Made by a program: the position numbers and the translations under genes
Assembly (NCBI GenBank): GCA_038503035.1
Contig: JAVSML010025157.1
Span: forward strand, 392,351 to 456,350
Source: Crocodylus rhombifer
Taxonomy: Eukaryota; Chordata; Crocodylia; Crocodylidae
DNA: 64,000 nt
Direction of reading: 5' to 3'
The notes under the pieces: model-generated
What the model was told of the DNA's origin: nothing
Seen by the model: only the letters and a program-made list of their open reading frames with translations
Databases searched by the model: none
In this document: in pieces, positions 44,986 to 55,504 of the stretch
Layout of the letters: each line of letters starts with the position of its first letter
Numbering within the stretch: the first letter of the stretch is position 1

Positions 44986-46679
44986 TGTATGTGCATAAGC
45001 GGCAGAAGGCTAGGTCTAACAGGGCTTAGCCCCCCCAAACTTCTCATAGTGGCTGGTGACAGCAGCAGCACCATGGTGCCGCTGTCCTGCAGTGCCCGGC
45101 ATTGCCCAGCATGCAGCCACTTCTCCATGACTGCATATAACATCAGCATGCACCGATCCTGCAATGGCCCTGTGGGAGGGAGGAGGAGGAGTCAAGTGGG
45201 GCTCAGCCCCCACCAAATAATATGTTCCCCCATTGTGCACATGCATGTGTGTGTATATAATATATGTATGTATAGAAGGTTCATAAAATACATACATACA
45301 TAGAGGTAAAGTGTGATTTCATATGAATATTTACACAATTATAAACATAAATATTATGCAAATATGTAATCTATGCAAAAGCATGTAACCAAGTACGTAG
45401 CACATTGGTTATTATATTGTATGCTGCATATATTATAAAGGTTTATGTCTTTATGGATATATACATAAGCTCATAAACAAACACATAGAACAAGCAATAC
45501 AAATCAATGCATTAGGAATTGGCCTGTCTCTCCCTCAGCACTAAATAGTAATTGTCTGATTTATGGAGGTCCAGAATTATTAGTTCCACCACAAAACCTA
45601 CCCGCATAAAACCCTGATCACAAGTTTACTCAAATGTGGTGATAAGCACAGAGCATCAAGGCATAGCTCTCCTCTGCTGGTTTGCTTCAGTCTTGAGAAA
45701 ATATCTTAGCTAAGACTTATTCTAATGTAAATCTATCTCATCTAGTTCCATGATAGCAGCTGTGCTACTATTGCTCTAAACTATCCTGAAGTTATTTCAG
45801 TGCTAATGCCACCTCTCACATTTTGCTGCAAAATCAGATTTGTTCCTTCATTGCTACCAGTCATGTTCAAACTTACTGGAAACTCAAATACTATCACAGA
45901 TATTATCTGGTACTATCGCTCCACTCCAGGCCAGTCCCACAGATTTTTTCTGTACCAATTTGAAAAATCTCCATGTGAAAAAAACAAAGCAGAAACTTCC
46001 CCCACCTTTGGCCAACCCCACTCCATTCAAGGTTGGGTTTCATTACCATATCAAAGTCTTAATACCCATGAAGTCAGGATGACCTAGGGTGATTCACTCC
46101 AGTGCATATCCTGCATAATTCCTATGCCATTTCATGAGTACAGTCATAACCACTACTATCATTTATACAATCAAAATAAATTCCTGGCAGACCAAAATGC
46201 TCAGCAGATGGAATTATGGGTAATCAATATTATAGTTATTTAAATGAAGCTGGCCAGAGCTGGCTCTTTCCCTTCCATTGGAGAGGAAAAGGAAGTTCCA
46301 TCACATTGTCTGGTAGATCACAATTAATAAAATACACAGAGTTGTTTTTCTTTTGCAGGTGCTAATAAGTAACATCAAAAGAATATTCCAGTGTCCTTCA
46401 TACATCTACAGATTTAGTACAGGTAAACTGTATGATGTAAATGTCTCTCACTTTTCTCTTATAAACAGAGATGTTTCTAACATCTCTGATTATACACAAA
46501 ATATGCATGCTGCTCGTCTTCCCTCATTTTTCATGAAACGGTTAGCAGAAATTAAAATGAATGCCTATCCTCTTTCATAAACACAACAGAACATTAAAAT
46601 AATATTATTAAAATTGCAAAGTCAAGCACTCAAAAGTTAGGCTATGCCAGCATTATGGTAATGTTGATGAAACAATCTT
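44641..46679. other. Unassigned DNA around a TG repeat
   Basis: Contains the microsatellite listed separately, many ATGTATGTAT-type alternations up to 45310, and a GC-rich insert at 45000-45240 (with AGGGCTTAGCCCCCCC and GGGGCTCAGCCCCCACC) that may be a small DNA transposon. No gene. Confidence 0.45.
44943..44983. repeat. TG dinucleotide microsatellite
   Basis: About 20 uninterrupted TG units, embedded in a wider purine-pyrimidine alternating stretch. Confidence 0.95.
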
Positions 46680-47060
46680 TACTTATATGATCACATAGTA
46701 TTTTTTCCACAGCTTCATTAAGTGAAGAGAATACATTGTACCCCAAAGATTAATCAGAGTGAAGGAGGCTATTGTCTGTCGAACCACTATATCCATTGTT
46801 GTGGAAACTGGAAAGAGGCAAAGGACTGCAAGAAGGTAAGGAATGGGAGGGTTCATGCCGGTAAATGGTAAATGCTGCTTGGAGAGCTGGATTCTCTCTC
46901 TGCTTCTACCCCAGAGTTCTCATCTGATGCTGGGCCAGTTACTTAACCCAAACATTTCACAGATGGTCACTGATTGTTCTTCGTTTTTCTAGGTGCCCAA
47001 CTTGAGAAGCTGCAGTCTGATTTTCCTAAGTGCTAAGCATTCACAGCTACAACTGAGGGT
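46680..47060 (+). repeat. Ancient dispersed repeat, related to 28190-28880
   Basis: See 28190-28880 for the shared blocks. The right part (46990-47055) reads GTGCCCAACTTGAGAAGC, GTCTGATTTTCCTAAG and GCTAAGCATTCACAGCT, a pattern I know from old amniote repeats, though I cannot name the family with confidence. Confidence 0.4.
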
Positions 47061-47234
47061 CAGTGGAAAGTATACTTTGAATGGATACCTTCATCTCTTT
47101 ATACTTCAGAATTAATGGCTTCTTCTCTTTATACCACAGTTCCCCCTCTGTAATACAGGGGAAATAATACCACTTCCCTCCATAGAGATATTTTGAAAAT
47201 AAATATTTGTGGTTGTTCAGATGTAGTCTAGTGA

Positions 47235-47665
47235 GGTATACTTTTGAATCAGAGAATGTAGGGCTGGAAGTGATCTGAAGAGATCACTTAGGCTACATTA
47301 AGGCAGAATCAAATATTATTAGCCCATCCCCATCATAGTTTTGTCAAAGTTGCAAAGTTTTGTCTCTTTTCAAATTTAAATCTTTGCTGTAAATTGATTT
47401 CTTCTCCTCTTTCCTTCAGTGGACTTGGAAAACAATTGACGGTGGTCCTCTGTATAGCAACCTTTTACCTAGTGGAAGGCCTTTCTCTGTCTTTTCTTTT
47501 CTAGACTAAACAAAACTAATTCTTTTTGCCATTCTTTATAGCTCATATCTTCTAAGCCACTTCTGTTCTCATTGCTGTGCTCTGTACTCTCACAAATTTG
47601 TTCCTTAAATTCTGGTTCCCAAAACTGGACACAGTATTATAGGCGAGGTTTGAAAAAAAGCTAGT
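47235..47665 (-). mobile_element. Old CR1 3' fragment
   Basis: Reversed CR1 features: TCAGAGAATGTAGGGCTGG near 47250, the pyrimidine-rich middle (TTTTCTAGACTAAACAAAAC at 47500), and CCCAAAACTGGACACAGTAT at 47618, which is the CR1 thumb block. Highly decayed, older than the other copies. Confidence 0.7.
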
Positions 47666-48340
47666 GAAGACATTAATAATTCTGTCTTCAGAGCAGGCTT
47701 TGAATAACAAGTAGTAAATAAGACCTCAGCCTATGCATTGAATAATGCAGAGGAAAAACAATGAATACCTGCTCATTAAGTGAGCTCTGCCCATCCTGTG
47801 CACTGAATGACAGTGCATAGGGGAAGAGAAAAAGATGCCATCATATAATTAAGAAATGCATCATACTGCAGGTAAATAAGGAGGTGCAGATTAGTGTTGC
47901 AGAGGTAACCTGTGTTGTGGCAATTCTTAGCCTCACAACGCTGGAATTTGCAAGCATAATGTTCTGCTTTGTATTTCTTAAAACATTTTTAAAAGCAAAT
48001 TAAAAACAAAAATCCTAGCAATCCCTGTTTTGGTCACCAGCAGGACTAGAATGTTTAGATTCACAGAACAGGTCTCTGCCATGTGAGATAAATTGGATGA
48101 CAGACAGCCCTAGTAGGTAGTAACTGTTCATTAGGTCCAGGCACTAGATGAGAGTAAGATATCCACCCAGAAGCAGGTTTCATAGTTATTTGCTAATAAC
48201 AGAGGAATGCTGAGAGTCAGGAAACTTGGGTTCATTTCTAAGTTCAGGGGGAATGGACTTTAGCAGGCACAGACTCTTCTGCTTGTGTCCTTCCCCCAAG
48301 ACTGATCTCCTCTATCCATGTTTGCCCCAGTATGACCCCC
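47666..48340. other. Unassigned DNA
   Basis: Nothing recognised. Confidence 0.45.
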
Positions 48341-48960
48341 TTTGCTAGTCCTCTCTTCCTTCTCTTCATCCCCAGTCTGTCCTCTCTACTGCAGGCTTTT
48401 TATCTCAGTCCCACTCTCTTGCTTAACTAACACCGATATTCCACTCCAGGCTTATTTTCTGAGTCTAAGCCTTCCTGCAGCTTATTTCCCACTACCAGTC
48501 TCCCTCCCTAGCCTCCACATCAGGGGTCTTGCTGCAGTCTACATGCCTAACATTATCCTTTTTCAGTCTCAGTTGTTTCACCTACACATTGGATACCAGT
48601 CCATTCCCAATAGCCCTTACATGGACTACCTTCTTCAGTTTCCTTGCCTGGCTATTCCCTATCTTCGCCTCTCATCCTTCCAACCTAGGCTCCTTGCTCT
48701 GTTCTCCTTATCTGGCCACCCTCAGTCTCTCTGTTAGCTTCCTATTCAATCTCAGCCTTTCTTCCNNNNNNNNNNCCCTCAGTCTCTCTGTTAGCTTCCT
48801 ATTCAATCTCAGCCTTTCTTCCACATACACACTAGGTCCTACTCCCAGTATTTTTCCTCAGGTTCTCTGTCTCTGTCAACTAATGATGACAATGTGCTTG
48901 GTACTCCCTTACCAGATCCAGCTCTATTATCTTCCGTATTTCAGTTAGATTGCTTCCTCT
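48341..48960. repeat. Pyrimidine-rich low-complexity block
   Basis: CT-rich on the plus strand throughout. It gives ORFs of 131 and 139 codons made of Ser, Leu, Pro and Phe, one of which runs through unknown bases. These are not genes. Confidence 0.6.
48719..48822. other. Assembly gap flanked by an identical 47-bp duplication
   Basis: Ten N lie at 48766-48775. The 47 bases before (48719-48765) and after (48776-48822) are identical, beginning CCCTCAGTCTCTC and ending CAGCCTTTCTTCC. This is the usual mark of two contig ends that overlap but were not merged. Confidence 0.9.
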
Positions 48961-49044
48961 TTCTTCTCTGCACTGCTTGGCCATCAGTAAGAAGATTACT
49001 AAGAGCATAGGGAAAACCACCTGCCCTCTGTTCCTGTGCCCAGT

Positions 49045-49353
49045 TTCACAACAGTTATGAGCAGCAATTGCAGCCAGGAGTGGGCGGGATGCAAGGGGCC
49101 GAGCCAGAGAGAAGTAAAAGCAGGCGCTGTCCCCAGCTCATCCCGTCAGGCGCGGCTGGGGTAGCCCTGCGCCGCGCAGCTTTTGGGGTGGCGGCTGCGG
49201 GACCCGGCTCATGTGATGAGCCTGGCCCCGCAGGGGTGAGCAGCTCCCCTCCCCTCCCCTACTTGCCTGTCCTGAGCGAGGGACCTTGGGCCTCAGAAAA
49301 TGGCTTGACAGGCCACATGGCAGCCCGCGGGCCATATGTTGGACAAGCCTGTT
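49045..49353. mobile_element. hAT-like MITE, GC-rich
   Basis: The right end, reversed, reads CAGGCTTGTCCAACATATGG, then CCCGCGGGCTGCCATG, a well-known hAT end type. The left end is near 49045-49070 (CAGCCAGGAGTGGGCGGG is inside). The CpG-rich interior is not a promoter island of a gene as far as I can see. Confidence 0.6.
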
Positions 49354-50344
49354 CTAAAACAACACTGCATCTGGGCCCATGAGCAGGAGACTGATGACTA
49401 CTGCAGTCAGGCTCTTCTCCTGAAGAACAAAGAGAGAAGACCATGTTCTCAGATAGCAGTCAAGACTCAAACTCACCATATCTGGATGATACCTAGAGTT
49501 AATACATAGGGACCTGCCAAATTTGGGGTGGCTGCCTCCCAATTCCATGGTCTGAGTGCAGCACCGGTCACCATTTTTGCAAAGGAGCATGGCAATGGAA
49601 TCCCCAGGCCTCTGATTGGCCGAGGGAGCCCAGAAGCCTCATGCCTCCCTGGAGAGTAACAGATAGTCATCTGTCAATCTCCAGGGTGGGGCAGGACTTC
49701 TGGGACCTGTTGGCCAATCAGGCACAAGGGCCCACTGTGCACCATGGCAAAAATCTCTCCCCCCCACCTCAGCCTCTCCTGTGCTTCAGGGTGCCAGGGC
49801 TTCCTGCCATTTTCTGTTTGCAGCTCCCTTTTCTTTTCCTGCTCACTCACCAATCTTGCATTTTTTCTTAGGGATCTAACAATGTCACAGTTTCTGCAAA
49901 AATTGGAAAACTGCAAATTTGGTAGGTCCCTTCTAATACAGTATCTCAAGCCACTTAGTTATTTTGATACCAAGCTGCCTGCAAACACTCTGGTTTTCAG
50001 TAGAGCTGGAGTCTTGCTACAGACATGTAGATAACTTAATCTTTTACATCAGCTTGGCTTGACCTGCATCGAAGATGCATCTTTTATCTTCAATACCTCT
50101 TAACTCAGTGGTTTCCAGAGGGTGTGTTGGAAATGTGCCATGAGATTCCTCTGTGTGAGGAAGGATCTTCCTCTGCCAGCTGCTTCAGCAGCACCTTCAG
50201 CTGCTTTGTTGGGGATGCCACTACTGCCTTCCCCTGTACTCCCCATCCCCAGGCAGTCCCTGTATCATCCTCCTCCATGCTCCCAGCAGCAAACTTCACT
50301 GTGAGCAGGTGGATATACAGATGGAGCCATGCTTTGCAGCCAAG
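49354..50344. other. Unassigned DNA
   Basis: Short ORFs on both strands (49641-50034, 49674-49949) without domains. A repeated theme of ATTGGCC and GCCAATCA (49615, 49710) may mark a small decayed element. Confidence 0.4.
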
Positions 50345-50583
50345 CTCATAGAATCATAGAGTCAATGGACTAGAAGGGACCTGCGAGATCATCAAGTTCA
50401 GTCCCCTGCCATAGGCAGGAGGTTAAAGAGCTCAAACTAGCTTAATGAGGTGCTTATCCAGCCTCCTTTTGAACACCTCCAAGGATGGTGACTGCACTAC
50501 ATCTGCTGGGAGTGTGTTCCAGATTTTAGTTACCCTTATGGAAAAAAAGTTCTTCCTTATGTCCAGCCTAAATCTTCCCTCTA

Positions 50584-51024
50584 TTAGTTTGTGACCATTG
50601 GTCCTCGTCCTCCCAAGAGGTGCCTTCCTGAAGAGTTGCTCCCCCGGATCTTGGTGTTCCTCCCTGTGGTTATCAAGTCACCTAGCAGCCTCCTCTTACC
50701 CTGACTGAATAAGTACAGCTCCTGGAGTCTCTCCTCATAGGGCCTATCCTCCAGGGCCCTAATCATGTGGGTGGCCCTTCTCTGCACCCTCTTGAGTTTA
50801 TTTGCATCCTTTTTGAAGTGTTGTGCCCAAAAATGGTCACAGTACTCCAGTTGCAACCTCATCAATGCTGAGTAGAGAGGGAGAAGCACCTCCTTGGACC
50901 TGTTGGCAAGACATTGGCTGATGCACGCCAGAGTTCTATTCGCCCTGCTGGTGGCTTCATTGCACTGCTGTTTCATATTCATCTTCTGGTCAATTGTGAC
51001 CCCCAGGTTCCATTCAGATGCCAT
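50584..51024 (-). pseudogene. CR1 ORF2 C-terminal region
   Basis: An open frame of 146 codons from the CR1 ORF2 thumb and tail: SEWNLGVTIDQKMNMKQQC, RANRTLACISQCLANRSKEV, LLPLYSALMRLQLEYC, LKRVQRRATHMIRALED and ELYLFSQGKRRLLGDLIT. The frame is well kept, yet it is only a fragment with no catalytic residues and ends by a shift at 50584. Confidence 0.9.
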
Positions 51025-51070
51025 GCCAGCCAGTGGGCTACCACTTATCCTATAGTTATGGTGAAGGTTC

Positions 51071-52051
51071 TGCTGGACACAGAGTTTGTCTGGACCTATA
51101 TGTGAAATTTAAATAACTAAATTATAATATCGGTGCCTTTTTGCACAAGAACATAAACTCGTGACTGGGACCACCTGAAGCATGACAATACAGTTAATCT
51201 CATCTCTGGCTCTAGTATCAAGTACAACCCATGACCAACTACTCTAATTTGGTTATGAACAAGCTCCCCTTTCAGAGTGATTACCTTTCCCTTGCTATCA
51301 CATTCCTCGTCGATCTAGGTGTTTCTGCCAGTTGGAAAATATTTGTGGTTCCACCCTGCTATCACAAGAACCTATACAGCATCTTACAATTTAGGGTCTG
51401 AGGTGCTCAGTTCAAGTAGCCAACTCCTACTGAAATTAAATCAAGTAGCGTACCTCCGGTTTAGGGTGTTGGGCTTGAGTAATCAAACCATACTATAGTT
51501 AAGCAAATGATAAACCTCTGGAGTGATCAAGGGTTTTTGTGCATGTCAGTCTCACCCACAACAACCATAGATGAATCCAAAAGGCTAACATTCACATCAC
51601 AACCAAAGAACAATAACCCTCCACCCTACCAGCTTTGCCTGGACCCTGATCTTCAACTTGCTAAGAGAAATATACTTTGAAGAAGGTGTATAAGAGAAGA
51701 AGGAAGCTGCCAGCAAGGAGCGCTCATCGCAGAAGGGAAACACCACACTGACCTACCGTAGCCTGCACCCAGCTGACCACCCTCAGTAATGGATTCACAT
51801 CCGGTGAGAAGCTGCAAAGATCACAACTGCTTCCTTGCCCATGTTGGTGAGAAAACCACAATTACGACTAATAGTACTGGACTTGATTATAGCTTGTTTT
51901 GTTTGTAGATTGCAATAAGCCTACCTGTCATTTTCCTGTAAGAAATAATTATTTAATTAGCAAAGCCTTTCTGTTAACTATTGATGGAAGTATTGTATCA
52001 GTCTTTCTAAGCACTAAGCATCCCATTTTCTGTGCAACAAATTGTGCAACA
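51071..52051. mobile_element. LTR-like insertion with 4-bp target duplication
   Basis: This 981-bp segment interrupts a CR1 and is flanked by GTTC (51067-51070 and 52052-52055). It starts TGCTGGACA and ends TGTGCAACA, the TG...CA pattern of a retroviral-type LTR. Inside is GTATAAGAG near 51688, a possible TATA box, and GCAATAAGCC near 51914, a possible poly(A) signal. There is no coding sequence, so a solo LTR fits. The somewhat longer similarity of the inverted ends (TGCTGGACA against TGTTGCACA) leaves a DNA transposon possible. Orientation would be plus if the TATA and poly(A) readings are right. Confidence 0.6.
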
Positions 52052-52255
52052 GTTCTTCCTACCCAGATGAAGGACCCGGCACTTTTCCCTGTTGAACCTC
52101 ATCTGATTCTGATCAGGCCATAGAACCAGTCTGTCAAGGTTGTCTTGGATCCTTACCCTATCCTCTGGTATGCCCGCATCTAAGCCCACAGCTTAGTATT
52201 GTCTGCAAACTTAATCATAGAGCTTTCCACCCCCTCATCCATGTCCCCCTTTTGG

Positions 52256-53457
52256 TCGGTGTCTTGTCCCTGAGCAATGTCAGGGTGAGATCAGGTTTCA
52301 ATGCCTAGATGGTTTGGGTGCTGCCTCTTCTTTCCTGCCACATCTTTGATGTTCAGTGTTGAGGAGGCAGTTCCCTGTAGGTAGCCCGAGGGGGTCTCGG
52401 CCCTGGGCTGTCTTTGTGGGGCTCCAAACCTCTCCTTTACCCCACCCTTACCACATCCTTGGCCTGGGTAGATGCTGCTCACCGCAGGATTTCTCCTGGA
52501 TGATTCCACCTCATCCACACTGCCCGCCTTGAAAGGGTCAAGTCTTTCTGGCCATCAGTCTTCCCGGGTCTGTCTTTCATCTTCAGGTTGGCTTCTCCTC
52601 CTGCCTTCCCGGGCAACTAAAACTGCCCCGTCCAGGCCTAGACTGTAACTGAAGAAAACTTAACAAAAAAATGACCAGTGTCTGCTAGTGGACTCCTTAG
52701 ATTTCATATCTCTGGGTCCTTGGTCCCTTGGGGAGACTCATCTGTCCCTTTTATCTTAGTAGGTGTGGGGACAGTCAACCGCCCTGTGCCCAGCCGCTGC
52801 CGGCTCTTCTGGCATGACCTCCCTGGGGCCCAGCTGACCTGTGGTCAAGCTGTCCTGGTCCCACCAGCCAGTGTTGTTTACTTCTCCCTCCTGGGGGCCC
52901 ATGATCCCCCATGCTCTGCTTGCTGTGGGGCTGCCCAGGGGTGCCTGTGGTCCTGAGGGGCCATTCCCGGCCACAGCGTCTGAGCTCCCAGTTGGAGGCC
53001 CTCTGTTCCCCTGCACCGTTCCTTGAGGCTGCTGCTCCTTGGTGGGGCTCCCTTGCCTCTATCAGCCCTCAAGGCTGCTCTCTGCCTTGCCCATCTGGGT
53101 CTTCCGGCAGGCGCCCACTTCCTTACTCTGGCATCCAGAGTTGGAGGCTTCCAACTCCACATCTGGTGTCTCCTGGCCAGTGTTTCGCTCCCCGCTCCCC
53201 GGCACCAGCTCAGCTGGATCTCTGGCTGTCTTTTGAGCGGCCTACGGTTCCTGGGAGCCTTGCCCCCAGTGCTCACTGATATGCAGGCTCAGGCAGCTGT
53301 GGAACTGCTGAGCCTACGTCGGTGTTTCCTTTTGGTTGCCGCTTGTCCTGGCTCCTATGTAAGCACCGGGGTGCATTGGGTGAGGGTTTGGGATGCACTG
53401 GGAGGATTTTTGCCTCTCCTCTCACAAGATCCTTATTTGGTTTTGGGATTACTACAG
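52256..53457. other. GC-rich segment of unknown nature
   Basis: A 1.2-kb GC-rich block between a CR1 and a MITE. ORFs of up to 156 codons overlap on both strands (53023-53493 plus, 53276-52878 minus) and none shows a domain. CpG content is moderate. It may be an unidentified transposon; an untranslated exon cannot be excluded. Confidence 0.35.
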
Positions 53458-53718
53458 TGGGTGCATCTACATGAGACACTTAATGCCCATTAGACTAGTG
53501 AAGCTGGTGAAAACTGTGCTAATGCACAGTAGATTAGTCCAATGAGCATTAAGCATCACACAAAAAGTAGTCCAATGAGCATTAAGTGTCACAAAAAAGT
53601 GCTTGTTTGCATTAATGTGCTGTAGCGCTGATTACAGTGCATTTAGTATCTGTTATTACAGGTATTAACTTAATGCACTGTAGTTATGGTGCATTAATAA
53701 ATGTGTAGACATGCCTAA
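53458..53718. mobile_element. MITE of about 260 bp with internal duplication
   Basis: The left end GGGTGCATCTACATGAGAC pairs with the right end, which reversed reads GGCATGTCTACACATTTATT. Inside, AGTCCAATGAGCATTAAG occurs twice, 33 bp apart (53536 and 53569). The terminus is related to those of the family B elements. Confidence 0.65.
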
Positions 53719-55504
53719 TATGTGGCTTCTCTCCCGGTATCAGAAGTCTTTTTCTCCTTCAGTATCTCAGTAAAAACTTCTGATAATGGATGCACTAATT
53801 CTGCACTAAAAAACAGTGTAAGGCTTGGAGAGAACCCATCTGGGCTTGGAGATTTATTATTTTTGAGAGATTTAATTTTATGTATTCTCTCTTCTGATTT
53901 AATGTTTTTTTCTAAAACCCCTTGGTCCTCAGGTTCTAATCTAGGCAAATTTGATTTAATTAGGTATTCATGTATTTTTTCAGGATTTGCTGGAGCTAAA
54001 AAATAAAGATTTTTATAATATCTTGCAAATTTTTCACATATGGCTTTTGGGCTACTTGCTAAGTCATTGGGAGCCTTTTAGATGCATGATATACTTTTAT
54101 TGTAATTTAAAAAAAATTATTTGCTACTAGTCTATCACTTTTGTTTCCCTTTTTGTAATATAGCTGTTTTAGATATCTAAGTGCTTGTTCTGCCTTTTCA
54201 GTTTGTAACAAATCTAACTTGTTTTTAGTTTGTATTAAATTTTATATACTTTCTATGATTAATTAATCTGGTGTAATTTTAAGTCTTTTTATCTCACTAG
54301 TCAGAGTTTATATTACTCCTAATCTTTTTTAGGTGAGACCGCTTATTAGACTATCTCTGATGTCTGCCTTGAGAGCATCCCATAAGAATACTATTTTTAA
54401 TTTGATTTACATTATTCTCAGTGAAATAGAGATTGATTTCCTAATAGTTCAAACTCCACCATAGTCACACAAAAGTTAGATATTCAATCAACAAGTCTTC
54501 ATTTTGATGTATTCTCCCAATTTCTATTAAATAATTGTACTGGTCCATGGTCTGACCAGACAATTAAACTTTGTTTTGCTGATATACTATTGTTAAGTAA
54601 TTATTTGGAAATTAGAATCATATCTATTCATGTATACAGTTTGAATAAATGTATTTCTTTTGGATTTAAAGATCTCCAGGAATCACAGGCTTCATGATTA
54701 TCTATTAATAATCTTAGTGCTATGCCTTATTTTCTATCCCTTATTATATGTTCATCAGACCTACTTGTTTTTGTGTCCATAACACAGTTACAGTCCCCTC
54801 CCAACATGACACCTTTCTCTTCAAGTTTTTCTAGAGTGTGAGATAGCTTTCTAAAGAAAGACATTTAGTCCAGATTAGGTGCAGAGATACTTCCTAAAAT
54901 TAACGTTCTGTTACCAATGGGCATTTCTACATGTGCTCCAGGAGGCAGGGAGAGAGACGTGGATCATCATGTGTAGCAGCATTGCCATGCTGAAAAATGA
55001 TGGTGGGGTGGCTTTATCTAAATCTTGTAGAATGAGCTTTAGTTGAAGTGCCCCTGTTGTCATTTTTTAGCACAAGGACGCAGGTACACATGATGCTGAA
55101 GTCTGCTGGAGTGTGGTAATTAATGCACTCTAGCAGACTCAATTAATCAAGTCTGCTCTGACACACTATAATTACAGAGTGTTGGAGCAGCCTCAATGCA
55201 TGTGCATAGGCGCCCAATAGTTCCCTTAACATCTGCCTTCCATATCCACATACTTTTTTCCTTTAACTGAAAAGGCATATCTATTTCTGTGATAATTCCA
55301 ATCCTTCTTTTATCTGATTTACCTGGAAATATATGGGGAGAGGGTGGAACTATTTGTTTTATTTACTTCCTCTATAAGGTGGGTTTCTTGAAAAAAGGAC
55401 AAATCTGATGTGCCATCTTTGATGGCTCCTAGCACCTTCCTCCATTTAATATTACTGTTAAAACTTTAAACATTTATCATGTAAAATTTAAATTTATATG
55501 CCAT
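53719..55504 (-). pseudogene. L1-type LINE ORF2: endonuclease and start of RT
   Basis: Minus strand. A start codon at 55504 opens MAYKFKFYMINV, then WRKVLGAIKDGTSDLSFF, then QETHL, the L1-type endonuclease N-terminus with the catalytic Glu. Further down VMLGGDCNCVMDTKTS (about 54800) carries the Asp/Asn block, with Cys in place of Phe in GDFN. After AT-rich sequence the RT N-terminal block appears in the frame 53948-53715: IHKIKSLKNNKSPSPDGFSP and LVHPLSEVFTEILKEKK. The element stops at 53719 next to a MITE, so the RT core is missing. Several stops and the MITE at 54919 break it. It matches L1/Tx1-type elements, not CR1. Confidence 0.8.
54919..55215. mobile_element. MITE of about 300 bp (family B) inside L1 ORF2
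   Basis: The left end GGGCATTTCTACATGTGC pairs with the right end, which reversed reads GGGCGCCTATGCACATGC. The interior shares AGGACGCAGGTACACATGAT and a CTGCTCTGACACACTATAAT stem-like part with the element at 30497-30795. The flanking AAT on both sides (54916-54918, 55216-55218) may be a 3-bp target duplication. It interrupts the endonuclease part of the L1 ORF2. Confidence 0.7.

Larger units (their letters stand above)
50345..52255 (-). mobile_element. CR1 LINE, split by a 981-bp insertion
   Basis: The 3' terminus is at 50345 (CATAGAATCATAGAGTC). The copy runs up to 51066 and resumes at 52052-52255. Removing 51071-52051 and one GTTC makes the reading frame continuous: VLHLGRKN joins HHNYRISGSPLAG. 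The upstream piece reads IPEDRVRIQDNLDRLVLWPD and NREKCRVLHLGRKN. The copy is 5'-truncated at about 52255, so the RT active site is absent. Confidence 0.9.

Noticed and set aside
44889..45303. ORFs around the TG microsatellite
   Set aside because: They translate the repeat itself (Cys-Val or Thr-His runs).
48529..48948. ORF of 139 codons
   Set aside because: It runs through ten unknown bases and a false duplication in pyrimidine-rich sequence.
49045..49353. CpG-rich block considered as a second promoter island
   Set aside because: It is short and bounded by a hAT-type end, so its GC content is explained by a transposon.
53023..53493. Plus-strand ORF of 156 codons with a leucine-rich look
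   Set aside because: No recognisable domain and an equally long antisense ORF; composition effect is more likely than a gene.
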